From Galeopsis tetrahit (Eukaryota > Streptophyta > Magnoliopsida > Lamiales > Lamiaceae), in contig OY776130.1 of the NCBI GenBank assembly GCA_963675135.1, positions 24,358,001 to 24,422,000 of the forward strand: a DNA stretch of 64,000 nucleotides, in the 5' to 3' direction. The notes under the pieces were generated by a model. It was given only the letters and a program-made list of their open reading frames with translations. It ran no database searches and was not told the DNA's origin. Position 1 is the stretch's first letter; each line of letters opens with the position of its first letter. Shown here in pieces: positions 44,463 to 54,572 of the stretch. The position numbers and the translations under genes are program-made.

Positions 44463-47095
44463 ATGATAATGGAGGAACTTCACTCTTCTCAAATTGAGGT
44501 TAGTGCTTTGAAATATGCGTTTATTTGTTGTTGTTAAAACATTGTGGATGTAATCTTGTTTTCTGTTTACTTATAAAATTGAAGAGTGAAATCATGGTTC
44601 CCTTTATGTTGATTGTTCATCTGAAAGTTCCATTTGATTGTACGTAAAATTAATTCTCGGGATATCAAGTTGGTGACTTTTAATTTCAAGTGGGAAAGGT
44701 GGTTCTAATTTCTAATGCATACCTTATGTTTAAAAAAATAAAGGAATTAATCACCAACGATTGAAGAAATCTTGAACCATTTAAGTCTAAGACTACTTGA
44801 AATGGTGAACACAGATTTTAGTGCAGAAAGAACTGAAATTATAGAATTCTACTCAATCCAAGATTGCTCCAATGCACCAACAATTTGGAGAGTGACCAAC
44901 CAGGACTGAGAGAATTATGACTGCTCTGTGTTTGATCACACTAGTCAAATATTTAAGAATCTTGGCCAACATGACCGAACAATTGTTTAGTTTAGATTAC
45001 ATTGTTGAACAAAACTTTGTTCGACCAGCCCATTTGATTGAACAAGTAAAACTTCAGTTAAAGTGGTCAAACTTCATCAACATTTTCGGTTAACCTTGTC
45101 AAACAGAGCCTTACATTTTTTTCATTTGTGGTGCTTTTCTTTGTAGGAGTTCAACACTCCGTCTATGGAGGCGAGCCAAGCTGACGAGAGCAGCAATGGT
45201 AATATTGGGACGGACTACACTGATGTTTTCACCACAAACACCTTGTTCAATACTCGGGACGACTTAATAAGTTGGGCACGTGAAGTAGCAAGACAACACA
45301 TGATGGCTCTTGTTGTAAGTAGGTCTGACAATGGAGGTGGTTTTAAAAGAGGTCGTTTATTTCTGGCTTGTGAACGAGGTGGAGAGTTTCGTACTTTTAA
45401 GCCACTAGTAGATGTAGGTGATGAGGCGGGCATATATATTGAAGGCATGAAGAAGCCAAAAAAAAGGAAAACAACAAAAAAATGTGGATGCCGGTTTTTG
45501 CTGAGAGGTAGACAAATAGGGATAACGGGTCCGTGGGAATTATCTGTTGTTTGGGCAGTGCACAACCACCCAATTGACAATTATTTGCAAGGTGACCCAT
45601 TTGTTGTACCGTTATCGAGTGCTGAAGAAGAAATAGTTTTGGATTTGCCAGCCACAGATATTCAACCAATGAATATTTTGCAGTCCTTAGAGGAGGTTTC
45701 CGTGAATGCTTCTCCCATGAAGACTATAACCAATGCCCATACTAATCATGAAGTTGAGGAGTGTGGTTGCCAATCTCAGCTTCAGTACCTAATGGGAAAA
45801 TTAAAGAAGCATGACTACTACTTTCTAGAATGGCGATGCGAGGATACTAACAGGGTGAAGGACTTGTTTTTTGCTCATCCTACCAGTATCAAATTGTTGC
45901 GAGCCTTCCCAAATGTTCTTCTTATGGATTGTATCCATAAGACAAATAAGAATCGGATGTTGATGTTGGATATTGTTGGCATTACCTCAACTAATATGAC
46001 GTTTTCAGTTGCTTGTGTGTATATGGAGGCTGATAAAGAAGATAATTATATATGGGCTTGTAGTACTTTGAGGGCATTGATGGATGAAGCCAGGCTCCCG
46101 TACTTGATTGTCACCGATAGGAACTTGGCCTTAATGAATGCTGTCCATGTTACTTTTCCTACTTGTAGCAATTTCCTGTCTCGTTGGCATTTTAACCAGA
46201 ACATATTAGCCAATTGCAAGGACGATCTTATAACAAAGGAGAAGTGGGAAGAGTTCAATTCTTACTGCCAACTTCTAGTGTTTGCTGAAAATGAAACTGC
46301 ATTCAATGAGCGGTATACGGCACTCGTCGAGCATTTCAATGGTTATCCTGATCCAGTTGAGCATGTCACTGAGCAGTGGATCGAACCATACAAAGACAAG
46401 TTCGTTGCTTGTTGGACAAATCAGATCGTGCACTATGGGAACACCACAACTATGAGGTCCGTTATCGTTATAACAATTAGTTTTTTGCAATCTCTCATAT
46501 CCATATAATATATGCATTCATAACAATTTATAACAGGGCCCAAAGTAGTCACCACGCGGCATTAAAGAAACAGCTGGAAACAATATTGGCGTTGAATAAA
46601 CAGTTGGAAACTTGTTGGGATGAGATCAACACATTATATGAGGCGTTACATGATGCTATAAAGTGTTCATTTGAAAAGAGCATTAATGTTGTCTACCACA
46701 AGTTCAAGTCTAATATCTTCAAATCGTTGAGAGGTTTGGTTTCCATTCATGCCTTGCAGTTGATACTTGATGAAGTTGTGAGAGGTGGCAAGAGTAAGGC
46801 TGGTGTTGACCCGCGTGTATGTGGATGTAACTTGCGTAAGACATGTGGGTTGCCGTGCGCTCATGAGTTGACGGAGTACGTATCGGAGGATAAACCAATT
46901 CCACTAAGTGCTGTGGATGAGTTTTGGAAGAAGCTGAATATGGAGGAAAGCGAGGTCGATCTGGACAATCAATTTAGAGAGTGCATGGCGAAAATTGAGC
47001 AACTGTACAAGAATTCAGATAAATCAGGAAAACTAATGTTGCTCAAGAGGTTGGAAGAGCTTTTGAAACAGTTTCGCAAAAGTGATACGGTTTGA
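44463..47095 (+). CDS. FAR1-related / MULE-transposase-like protein, intron-containing, apparently intact
   Basis: Model: exon 44463-44498 (MIMEELHSSQIE), intron 44499-45146 (GTTAGT...TTGTAG), exon 45147-46456, intron 46457-46536 (GTCCGT...TAACAG), exon 46537-47095, giving about 634 aa. Counted from the Met at 45165, an N-terminal FAR1-type zinc finger has C69, C107, C109, H133 and H135. A MULE transposase core follows (LLMDCIHKT with Asp255, VTDRNLALMNAV with Asp318, then SRWHFNQNI). The last exon has a SWIM-like zinc finger, CGCNLRKTCGLPCAHEL, and a Glu/Lys-rich tail. FAR1 proteins are DNA-binding regulators derived from MULE transposases. I found no TIR or TSD around it, which favours a domesticated gene, but a worn MULE remains possible. 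The first exon is the least certain part; 45165 is the fallback start. Confidence 0.8.
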
Positions 47096-47617
47096 CTTAG
47101 TTTAATGTCCTAATTTTTAGACTATTTGTTATGCTTCCAGTCCAGTGCGTGTTATTTATGTAGGATAGATTATGTTCCTTGTGACATTATTGAATCAAAT
47201 ATTGACATATTATTCAGCTGGTGGTTTTTTTTTTTAATCTGTTTTTGCAGTACATATATGCAATGTATATATGGAATAGCAGCATACATATGGTTGACAA
47301 TCAATCAAGTGACTGCAGGTTCTTAGAAGACATGATAAATGGGGATAATGCACATCTTAGGTTTGTTGGGATAGAAGTCAATTTAGTTCCATAACTTTCA
47401 ACATTTTTCGAAATGGTTCTAAAAAGTTAAATGTATCAATTTAGTTCCATTTTTTTTTTTTTGCAGTTTGTTATGTTTTGGTCTCAAAAAAGTTAAACGT
47501 ATCAATTCAGTCTCATTTTTTTCGCAATTTGTAATGTTTTGGTCACAAATTCGCGGGAAAGATGGTTTATTTTTAAAGTTTAAGTTAATTAAGTACAATA
47601 AAATATCATCCGGTTCC
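47096..47617. other. 3' flank of the FAR1-like gene
   Basis: AT-rich, with T-runs at 47226-47236 and 47450-47462 and two diverged copies of an AGTTAAAxGTATCAATT word near 47427 and 47492. No ORF. Confidence 0.4.
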
Positions 47618-47765
47618 CCTCTTATCTTCTTTTGGGTATTATCTGGTGGGTCAAATTGGTGTGGATCCGGTAATTGTGGGCTTGGTTTTAACCTCTTATC
47701 TTCTTTTGGGTATTATCTGGTGGGTCAAATTGGTGTGGATCCGGTAATTGTGGGCTTGGTTTTAA
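47618..47765. repeat. 74 bp tandem duplication, two essentially identical copies
   Basis: Copies 47618-47691 and 47692-47765 both start CCTCTTATCTTCTTTTGGGT and appear identical, so this is a recent duplication. Confidence 0.95.
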
Positions 47766-47950
47766 GTGTGAGTATTGGTGGCTTTGGGTTTAGGTGATTG
47801 CTTGTTTGTATGATGGATTTGTTGGTAGGGCGCGGCTAAAGGCACACACGGATCCTATGAGTACACCCACTCGATGAGGACAAACACAAAGTGGATGAGG
47901 ACACCCACGTGGAAATTCCAAAATTACCCTTCTCTCAATTAAAACCCTAA

Positions 47951-48252
47951 GGGCATGTTTGTTTTGGGATGGAAAATTCGGATTTGGGATTTCGAAACTC
48001 CACCCCCGTTACATTTTTGGATTTTGTTTTAGGATTTCAAAATCTCACCCTATAAATACCTATAAACCCTATAAAAGTCAACCCTATAAATACCTACAAA
48101 CCACCTATAAAACCTATAAATCCTATACTATAAAGTTAAATCCTACCCTACATAAATCCCAAAACAAACACAAAAAGCATTAGGATTTTGAAATCCACTA
48201 GATTTTGAAATCCGGATTTCAAAATCCTCAAAATCCCAAAACAAACATGCCC
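47951..48252. mobile_element. Harbinger-type MITE, 302 bp
   Basis: Left GGGCATGTTTGTTTTGGGAT and right (reverse complement) GGGCATGTTTGTTTTGGGAT are identical for at least 20 bp, flanked by TAA at 47948-47950 and 48253-48255. No coding sequence. It is nested in the Pack-MULE-like element. Confidence 0.93.
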
Positions 48253-48289
48253 TAAAATCATTCAAATTCTCATTCTCAGTACACCCACC

Positions 48290-48665
48290 TCCCTTCCTCT
48301 CCCAGGAGAGTCTCCTCTTCCCCCGTCGCCGCCGCCCACGTCGCACCTCCCCCACAGTGTTGTCGCCCACGTCGCACCTCCCCCACAACGCCGCCCACGT
48401 CGCAGATCGCGTCGGCCGCCTCCCACGTCGCAGATTGCGTCGGCCGCCTCCCTCCTCAACCGCGCAACAGCGAACGTCGACTACACCCCCTCCCCTCGCC
48501 GGCGGTTCGCAACGCCGACTGCACCCCTTCCCCTCTCCACTCTCCTCGCCGGCGGTTCGCGACGCCGACTACACCCTCTCCACTCTCCCCCCGGCGGTTC
48601 GCGACCTCGATGCCCTTCGCGGCCGCACCCCTCCCCCTCTTCTCGTCGCCGCGGTCATACAAAAG
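48290..48665 (+). other. GC-rich captured segment in the Pack-MULE-like element
   Basis: About 375 bp of CpG-rich DNA in AT-rich surroundings. It contains short internal repeats: CGCCCACGTCGCACCTCCCC twice, CACGTCGCAGATxGCGTCGG twice, and GCCGGCGGTTCGCGACGCCG-type units three to four times. One plus-strand frame (48357-48713) is open across it, Pro/Arg/Ser-rich, and a GTGAGT donor follows AAAAG at 48665. It fits capture of a 5' UTR/first exon, but the protein is low complexity and unrecognised. Confidence 0.4.
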
Positions 48666-48774
48666 GTGAGTTGGTTTGGGTTTTTTTTTGTTACAGATCC
48701 AAAAAAAAAATAAAAAAATTTAGGGTTTTGAATTTTTCTTAATTTTTTTTGGATTTTTGGTATTTGTTAGAATT

Positions 48775-49040
48775 TTTTTCTCGAACATCTTAACCTTGTT
48801 CATGTAAAATTTTCGAACATGTTGACTTTGTTTTGAATTTTTTTTCGAACAATCTGTGTTTGTTTTGGAATTGAATTTTTTTTCGAACATATTGACTTTG
48901 TTTTGAACTTTTTTTCGAACAAGATGTTCGATATTTGTTTTCGGACAAATTTAAGTTGTTTTGAATTTTTTTCGAACATATTGAGTTTGTTCATTAAAAA
49001 ATTTCAGACATCTCAACTTTGTTTAGGTAAAATTTTCGAA
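48775..49040. repeat. Degenerate TTCGAACAT-rich tandem repeat
   Basis: Six to seven irregular units of roughly 35-45 bp, each with TTTTCGAACA followed by variants of TATTGACTTTGTT. In the right half of the Pack-MULE-like element. Confidence 0.7.
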
Positions 49041-49308
49041 CATATTAAATTTTTATTTTTGTTGTTGAAATTTCTGGGTTTTTATGATTTTATTTGTGGT
49101 TGTTTTGGTGGTGATTCGGGTGTGAAATGATGAATCGGGTGTGAAATGATGACTCGAGTGTTCAATGGAATGGATGAGTGTACTCATCCGTCCATTTTTT
49201 TAAAAAAATTGCAAGAAGGGTACAAACGACATTTCGCATACCCCTTGTGATAAAAAAAAGATTCGGTGGAAGAATCCTTGGGTGCCTTTAGCCGCTTCCT
49301 TGATGGTA

Positions 49309-49680
49309 TAGTTTGAGTTTGTTCATTTTTTTGAATCATCAAGTTTTGAAGTACTTGAGCACACTCCAAAAGTTGAATCCTCGTCGTGGATTGAATTTAT
49401 AGCCTTTTAACTTTTCAAACACAAATAAAAAGAATTTCTTGTTTTATTTCATATTAGATGAAACACAAAGATCCTATGTATACTAAAAAAATAACTTTCA
49501 AATTTTTTTCACGTTCTACAATAACTTTTATACTCTTAAAAAATTCTTTATAAACTTCACCCTCACAAAATCCAAAATTTTACACAAATGATCATTACTT
49601 TGAATCCACACAAGTCTACTCATTTATTTACTTTATACATAAATGTTTACAAAATTACTCATTCTAAACACGAGCAATTA
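49309..49680. other. AT-rich spacer
   Basis: No gene or defined element found. Confidence 0.4.
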
Positions 49681-49799
49681 CTCCCTCCATCTCACAAAAA
49701 TTTGCACACTTGTCATATATGAATATCTCATATCAATTTGCATACTTCATAAAAGGAAATATCATTATAACTCTCACCCTCAGAATATACACATATTTC
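49681..49799. mobile_element. Stowaway-family end, interrupted by the gypsy element
   Basis: It begins CTCCCTCCATCTCACAAAAA after TA at 49679-49680 and resembles the reverse complement of the X1/X2 right ends (GTTTGCATAC, ATCACAATCC-type words). At 49800 a gypsy LTR start cuts it; similar sequence seems to resume near 54410. The far end was not found. Confidence 0.5.
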
Positions 49800-49834
49800 T
49801 GTTACGAGCTAAGACATTGAAGAAGAGGAATCGT
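49800..49834 (+). repeat. 5' LTR fragment of the gypsy remnant
   Basis: TGTTACGAGCTAAGACATTG followed by AAGAAGAGGAATCG matches 54092-54125 exactly and then diverges, so only about 34 bp of the left LTR remain. Confidence 0.75.
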
Positions 49835-49958
49835 TGGTCGTTGTATCCGGGTTCGTGCGCTGGTGGATATTCGGTCCCCACTCAAAAGGGGTAGGTACTA
49901 CAATCACTATTCGTGGAAACTCGAGATTGGTGTATTATACGTATATAGATTTTAAAAA

Positions 49959-50201
49959 CTAACATTTTTCTGTTTCTTGTGTGGGAACGTTCTGCCTCAA
50001 TGCATCGTTGATATGGAAAGCGGAGCGGTGATTGGGGGACTTGACACCGTCATTTTGAGATATGAGATTCTCGCGATCCTCCTCTTCGTCCGATGACTCC
50101 CGTTCCATCATATCACTTAATTCCTTCAACGGTGGCGGTGAAATAAATAAATGAGGAGAAAAATACGCAGTACTTCCACACTCACTGTGCGGATCTTCCA
50201 A
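49959..50201 (-). other. Unrecognised coding-like minus-strand ORF
   Basis: The frame is open on the minus strand from about 50265 to the TAG at 49959. It encodes a Ser/Pro/Glu-rich peptide (PFSPLLEDPHSECGSTAYF ... MMERESSDEEEDRENLISQN ... RSAFHINDALRQNVPTQE). Low bias toward repeats, balanced composition and a long open frame suggest a true exon, but no ATG heads it (the first in-frame ATG is internal, near 50115). A GTTGTAG upstream could be an acceptor. I do not recognise it; it may be cargo or a remnant host gene inside the broken gypsy interval. Confidence 0.35.
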
Positions 50202-50265
50202 TAATGGTGAGAAAGGTTTTGTGCGAGGAGTAAGAAAGAAGGAAAGTGAAGAGATTTAGCTACAA

Positions 50266-51114
50266 CGGCGTACAGATGCATCTAATTCTCCATCATTGAT
50301 TTAGGTAAAAGAATTGAACTTCTGCCTAACTACTCTCTCTCTCTCTCTCTCTAACACAATTAAATGTCTTTGTATGTGTTCGATAGAAATATATTCAGTT
50401 ATTTCAGTGCAAATATATCCTATTAAATTTGACCTATACATAGTTCATAAAGTGTATAGTTTATACAATCTCCTCCAACTCCTTTTTTTTTTTTTTTTGT
50501 CATTTAGTTGGCAGAGGGGTCCGCGAACTATGTAACATGTCCAGTACAAAATATCTATTTCTGTCATTATTTTTAAAAAATTGACCATAGTATTAGCGTA
50601 AATTTCATTCATTCTCTTATTTTTTATTTTTTTTATAAGTAGAACATTCTCTTATTACAACTATCTTGTTCCCACTAAACTCAATTCATGCATGCAAATA
50701 TTGTTTTCTTAATTAAAACATACTACTTTTATACTGTGCTTGAAAATTTGAATCTTATTAAAGAAGATACACACTTTCTTTGCAGGGGAAGGGGAAAAGA
50801 GCCAAGATTCTGAGGTTAAAGAAATGAAACGAATGGCAATTGATGGAATTTGGTCACTATTGACTGCATTACATTCTTGTTTTCATTAATCACACTCCCT
50901 CAATTCCACAAAAGTTTTTATACTTTTTTTTTCTAGTTTTATCCCATAAAAGTTTGCATACCTCAAAAAGAAAATATTTATCACAATCCTTACCCTCATA
51001 ATATACATATATATATCTTTCATATCATTATTTTTGGGCTCCACCGTACACTCGATGCATGGGGAGGAGAAAATGGATGGGTATTTGAGACCGCCTTATA
51101 GTGGTCCTTATTTC
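50266..51114. other. AT-rich spacer with (CT)n and a Stowaway-like end
   Basis: Contains (CT)n at 50333-50352, a T-run at 50484-50499, and at about 50896-51060 a stretch starting CTCCCTCAATTCCACAAAAG that resembles the Stowaway-family end at 49681. No paired end seen. Confidence 0.45.
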
Positions 51115-52350
51115 GAGAAAATTTCATTTTACGTCCTGTAACTTAGGCCTAATCCAGAATATATCCTTTAAGTTTTCACATTTTCAATTTACGTCCTAGG
51201 GTGTCCAATTTACATCCTTTTCGGTCCAATTTACGTCCTTTCCACCGGAAAATTGGAAATCCGGTCAAATAGTCCAATTTACATCCTTTATGTTTGAAAA
51301 TTAAAAATTAATAATTAAAAATTTCTGAAAATCTCATTAAAAACTTATAAATGGTGTAAAATAAATATAAAAAATCTAAAAAAATTTATAAATTGTACAA
51401 TTCAAAAAATCTGAAAATGTGTAAATTTAATTTTTTTTTTCTTCTAAAAACTCATAAAAATAAATAAAAATCTATAATTTCTACAATTCAAAAAAATCTG
51501 AAAATGTGTAAAAAAAAGTTCTTTCTAAAAGCTCATAAAAATAAAATAAAAAATCTATAAATTAAAATTTTAAAAATATTTAAAATACAAAATTCCACAA
51601 TTTTAAAAATATCGTGAAAATGAATTTGGGACGGTTCCAAAATCGATCAAGGTGTACATGGAACTTCCACTCAACCTCGTCGGTGAGTTGGAAAATCTCG
51701 TGGGACCCAAATTTTTAGGAGTTCGAGCAAAACTTTAATAGCAAACGAGTATGAATCAAGTCTGATTTTTAATGAAATTAATGTTAATAATTTTTATTAT
51801 TCTTATTAGATTTTTAGAATTAGTAATTTATAATCTACACATTTTTAATAAATTAATGAGATTTTTTGAGTTTTTAGAAATTTTAATGAGATTTTGAATT
51901 TCTTAATTTTTAAATTACACGTTTTTCATTCTTTCAATTGTAGAATTTTTTATTTTTTGTATTTTCAAAATTTTAGAATTTTTTGTTTTTGTTTTACACA
52001 TTTTATAATTTGTAATGATATTATTCAAAATTTTATTGATATATTTTGAATTTTATTTACACATTTTATTTTTTTTAATTTTAAGGAGATTTTTGGATTT
52101 TTAATGATATTTTAGATTTTTTAAATCTTTAATGGGATTTTTAGAAAATTTTAATTTTCAAACTTAAAGGACGTAAATTGGACTATTTGGCCGGAATCCC
52201 AATTTATTCCTCACATTCCGGTGAGTTTTAAAATTTTCCGGCGGAAAGGACGTAAATTGGATTAAAAAGGATGGAAATCGAAAAAGTAAAAACTTAAAGG
52301 ATATATTCTGGATTAGGCCTAAGTTACAGGACGTAAAATGAAATTTTCTC
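51115..52350. mobile_element. Long-TIR MULE, 1236 bp
   Basis: Left and right ends both read (outside in) GAGAAAATTTCATTTTACGT, and the inverted similarity continues for over 60 bp almost perfectly (CCTGTAACTTAGGCCTAATC, then ATATATCCTTTAAG). It then continues imperfectly through words such as GGACGTAAATTGGACTATTT. It is flanked by a perfect 10 bp TSD, TCCTTATTTC (51105-51114, 52351-52360). The inside is AT-rich, with no ORF. Confidence 0.93.
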
Positions 52351-52360
52351 TCCTTATTTC

Positions 52361-52444
52361 AGCCTGACAGTGCCCTCTCCTAGACAAAGCATCACTATGA
52401 ATATTGTAGCTGATGCTTTGTCTAGGAGAGGGCACTGTCAGGCT
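52361..52444. repeat. Perfect 34 bp inverted repeat (hairpin) at gypsy breakpoint
   Basis: Bases 52361-52394 are the exact reverse complement of 52411-52444, with a 16 bp loop. The right arm is genuine gypsy coding sequence (DALSRRGHCQA region), so the left arm is a snap-back copy made at the truncation point. Confidence 0.93.
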
Positions 52445-53891
52445 ACATGTGCTGCAATTTGTACTATAAAGCCACATTGGGTAGAGGAGATACAAGAGAG
52501 AGATGAAAATGATGTGTTGGTTTCAGAGGTGATGACAGATAGCCTGATTACACCTTATAATCTTTCTCTCTATACTTACACTGGAGGAATGGTAAGATAT
52601 AAAGGAAAGATTTATATGGGAATAATTAATGATTTGAGGTCCAAATTGGTGTTGCATATCCATTCCTCTTCTGAGTGTGGGCATTCTGGTGAAACTGCTA
52701 CATTTCAGAGGTTGAGGGGTATATTTTGGTGGCCAAGGATGATGGAGTTGGTCCACAAGGTGGTGTATGAATGTTCAATCTGTCAGTTATGCAAGCATGA
52801 ACTGCTCAAGACCCAGGCCTGATTCATCGATTGCCAGTTCCTGATTAGGCTTGGACAGACATTTCCATTGATTTTATTGAAAAGCTTCCTAAATCTAGTC
52901 AAAAGGACACTATATGGGTGATAGTGGATAGATTGACTAAATACAGCCATTTCATTGTCTTGTCCCATCCTTTTACAGCATCTGATTTGGCACAGATATT
53001 TATCAATGAAGTTTACAGATTACATAGATTACCCTCATCCATTGGGTGTGATAGGGACAAGGTATTTAATTACTGGCCATTTCTGGCAGGAATTATTGAA
53101 AACTTTGGGGATACAACAGTTGTTGAGTACAACTTATCATCCTCAAACAGATGGATAAACTGAACGAGTTAATCAGTGCTTAGAGACCTATTTTAGGTGC
53201 ATGAGTGGGAGAAGCCCAAAGAAGTGGGTTCATTGGTTGCCTTTAGCTGAATTCTGGTATAATACTAGTTTTCACTCAATTATCAAAAGGTCCCTTTTGA
53301 GGCTCTTTATGGGTACAACCCAAGGTTTCTAACTTTTGGTCCCCTTATTCGAAGTAAGATGCAAGGGGTGGATGATGTTATACATGACAATCAACAAATT
53401 CTACAGTAGTTAAAGCAGTTACCATACCAAGCACAAGATAAAATGAGATTCTATGCTAATAAGAAAATGATGGATAGGGTTTTTCAAGTGGAAGATTGGG
53501 TATACTTGAAACTCAAACCTTACATGCAGTTATCATTGAGGAAGAGCCACATGTGGAAATTGAGTCCTAAGTTTGCAGACCCCTTTCAAGTCGTGCAAAG
53601 GGTGGGATTGGCTGCCTATACGTTGGCACTGCCAACAATCCTACATTCCATGTGTTTTTGCTGAAAAAGAAGGTATGAGCAGATGATTTGGTTTCGCAGA
53701 ACTTACCTGAAGTTGACGAGGAGGGAAAAGTGATTCTTTTGCCTTTGAAGGTATTAACTCGTCGGTTGGTACGTCAGGGTAATTCACCAGAAACAGAGGT
53801 GTTGATTCGATGGTCGCATTTACCCGATTCGAAGGCTACGTGGGAGGATTATAATAGCTTCAGCTCATTATTTTCCCAATTGTTTGCTTGA
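52377..53891 (+). pseudogene. Ty3/gypsy RNase H end, integrase and chromodomain
   Basis: It starts with the end of RNase H (NIVADALSRR). The integrase zinc finger follows (HIHSSSECGHSG ... RGIFWWPRMM ... CSICQLCK). After frame changes come VDRLTKYSHFI, the catalytic-core remnants and YHPQTDG followed by a stop (TAA) instead of Gln before TERVNQCLETYFR. The GPY/F-like region with FADPFQVVQRVG is next. It ends in a chromodomain (EVLIRWSHLPDSKATWEDY) and a stop TGA. The chromodomain places it with the chromoviruses. There are at least four frame breaks, so it is dead. Confidence 0.9.
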
Positions 53892-53904
53892 GGACAAGCA
53901 AGGT

Positions 53905-54091
53905 TTGAGGGAAGGGCATTGTTATAGAGAAACAATAAATTACAAAATTATATTTTCATTGATTGAGTTTGAAGGATTACATGTGATGTATATTTATAGA
54001 TACAAAGTTAACCTAATCTATATCTTTTAAATAAGGAAAATAAAGATTTACAATATAATGTATATATAATATATATTATATAACTAATAAT
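53905..54091. other. Polypurine tract and about 170 bp insertion before the gypsy 3' LTR
   Basis: The purine-rich TTTGAGGGAAGGGCA (53905-53919) is the expected polypurine tract. The LTR should follow at once, but TGTTA is followed by an AT-rich 170 bp stretch, and TGTTACGAG only starts at 54092. The direct TGTTA repeats on both sides suggest an insertion, perhaps a short LTR-like or unidentified element. Confidence 0.55.
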
Positions 54092-54404
54092 TGTTACGAG
54101 CTAAGACATTGAAGAAGAGGAATCGAAGAAGATGAGTAGAACATCGTCGTTTGGGAGTGCAAATAAGGAAGTGTATTAATCATTTTCGTTATAAGCGCAT
54201 TTGAGTAATAAAAACGTGTATGCGACATACACGTTTCTTGTAACTGCTTGGGCTGGGTCTATATAAACCCGTTTTCGTCCCATTTGAATATATTCGGGAT
54301 ATTTTTGCAAATTATAACCAACTTTCCCTCCAATTCTCCCATTTCTTCGCAATTCTCGAATTGTTCACGAAATCGGTGTGAAATCGCTTAACTTAAGCAT
54401 TTCA
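54092..54404 (+). repeat. 3' LTR of the gypsy remnant (about 313 bp)
   Basis: Starts TGTTACGAGCTAAGACATTG and ends with CATTTCA. It contains TATATAAACCC (about 54260-54270), a TATA box as seen in chromovirus LTRs. The right limit is inferred from the TG...CA rule and the flank match. Confidence 0.65.
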
Positions 54405-54572
54405 ATTTTCTCATATGTCATTATTTTTTCACACTCAATCTACATTTTACTTTGCTTTATTTATAAAAGTTTACAACACTAACACTCAAAACATCACTCA
54501 TTACACATTTTAAAAAATGTGTGTCATACCAAGTGTAATATCACTAAATTTTACAATGTATATATATATATA

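Larger units (their letters stand above)
47828..49299. mobile_element. Pack-MULE-like element, 1472 bp
   Basis: The termini share the core GCGGCTAAAGGCAC just inside GGGC (left) and GGAA (right, reverse complement). They are flanked by a 9 bp TSD with one mismatch, TTGTTGGTA (47819-47827) and TTGATGGTA (49300-49308). Inside are a Harbinger MITE (47951-48252), a very GC-rich segment that looks like a host first exon, and a degenerate TTCGAACAT-rich repeat region. No transposase. Confidence 0.8.
49800..54404 (+). mobile_element. Degenerate Ty3/gypsy chromovirus remnant
   Basis: The left boundary is a 5' LTR fragment starting TGTTACGAGCTAAGACATTG (49800-49834). The right boundary is a 3' LTR starting with the same word at 54092. 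The flanks ATTTC (49795-49799) and ATTTTC (54405-54410) suggest a TSD with a small indel. The inside keeps the 3' part of pol with integrase and chromodomain (52377-53891). The 5' LTR body, gag and most of pol are gone or replaced, and a MULE (51115-52350) lies in the middle. Unity of the whole interval is inference. Confidence 0.55.

Noticed and set aside
48357..48713. 118-residue ORF as a host gene
   Set aside because: Pro/Arg-rich low-complexity translation inside a MULE with open frames on both strands; reported only as captured GC-rich DNA.
53919..54091. Complete solo copia LTR before the gypsy LTR
   Set aside because: The left end resembles an LTR terminus (TGTTATAGAG) but no matching CA end or 5 bp TSD could be placed.
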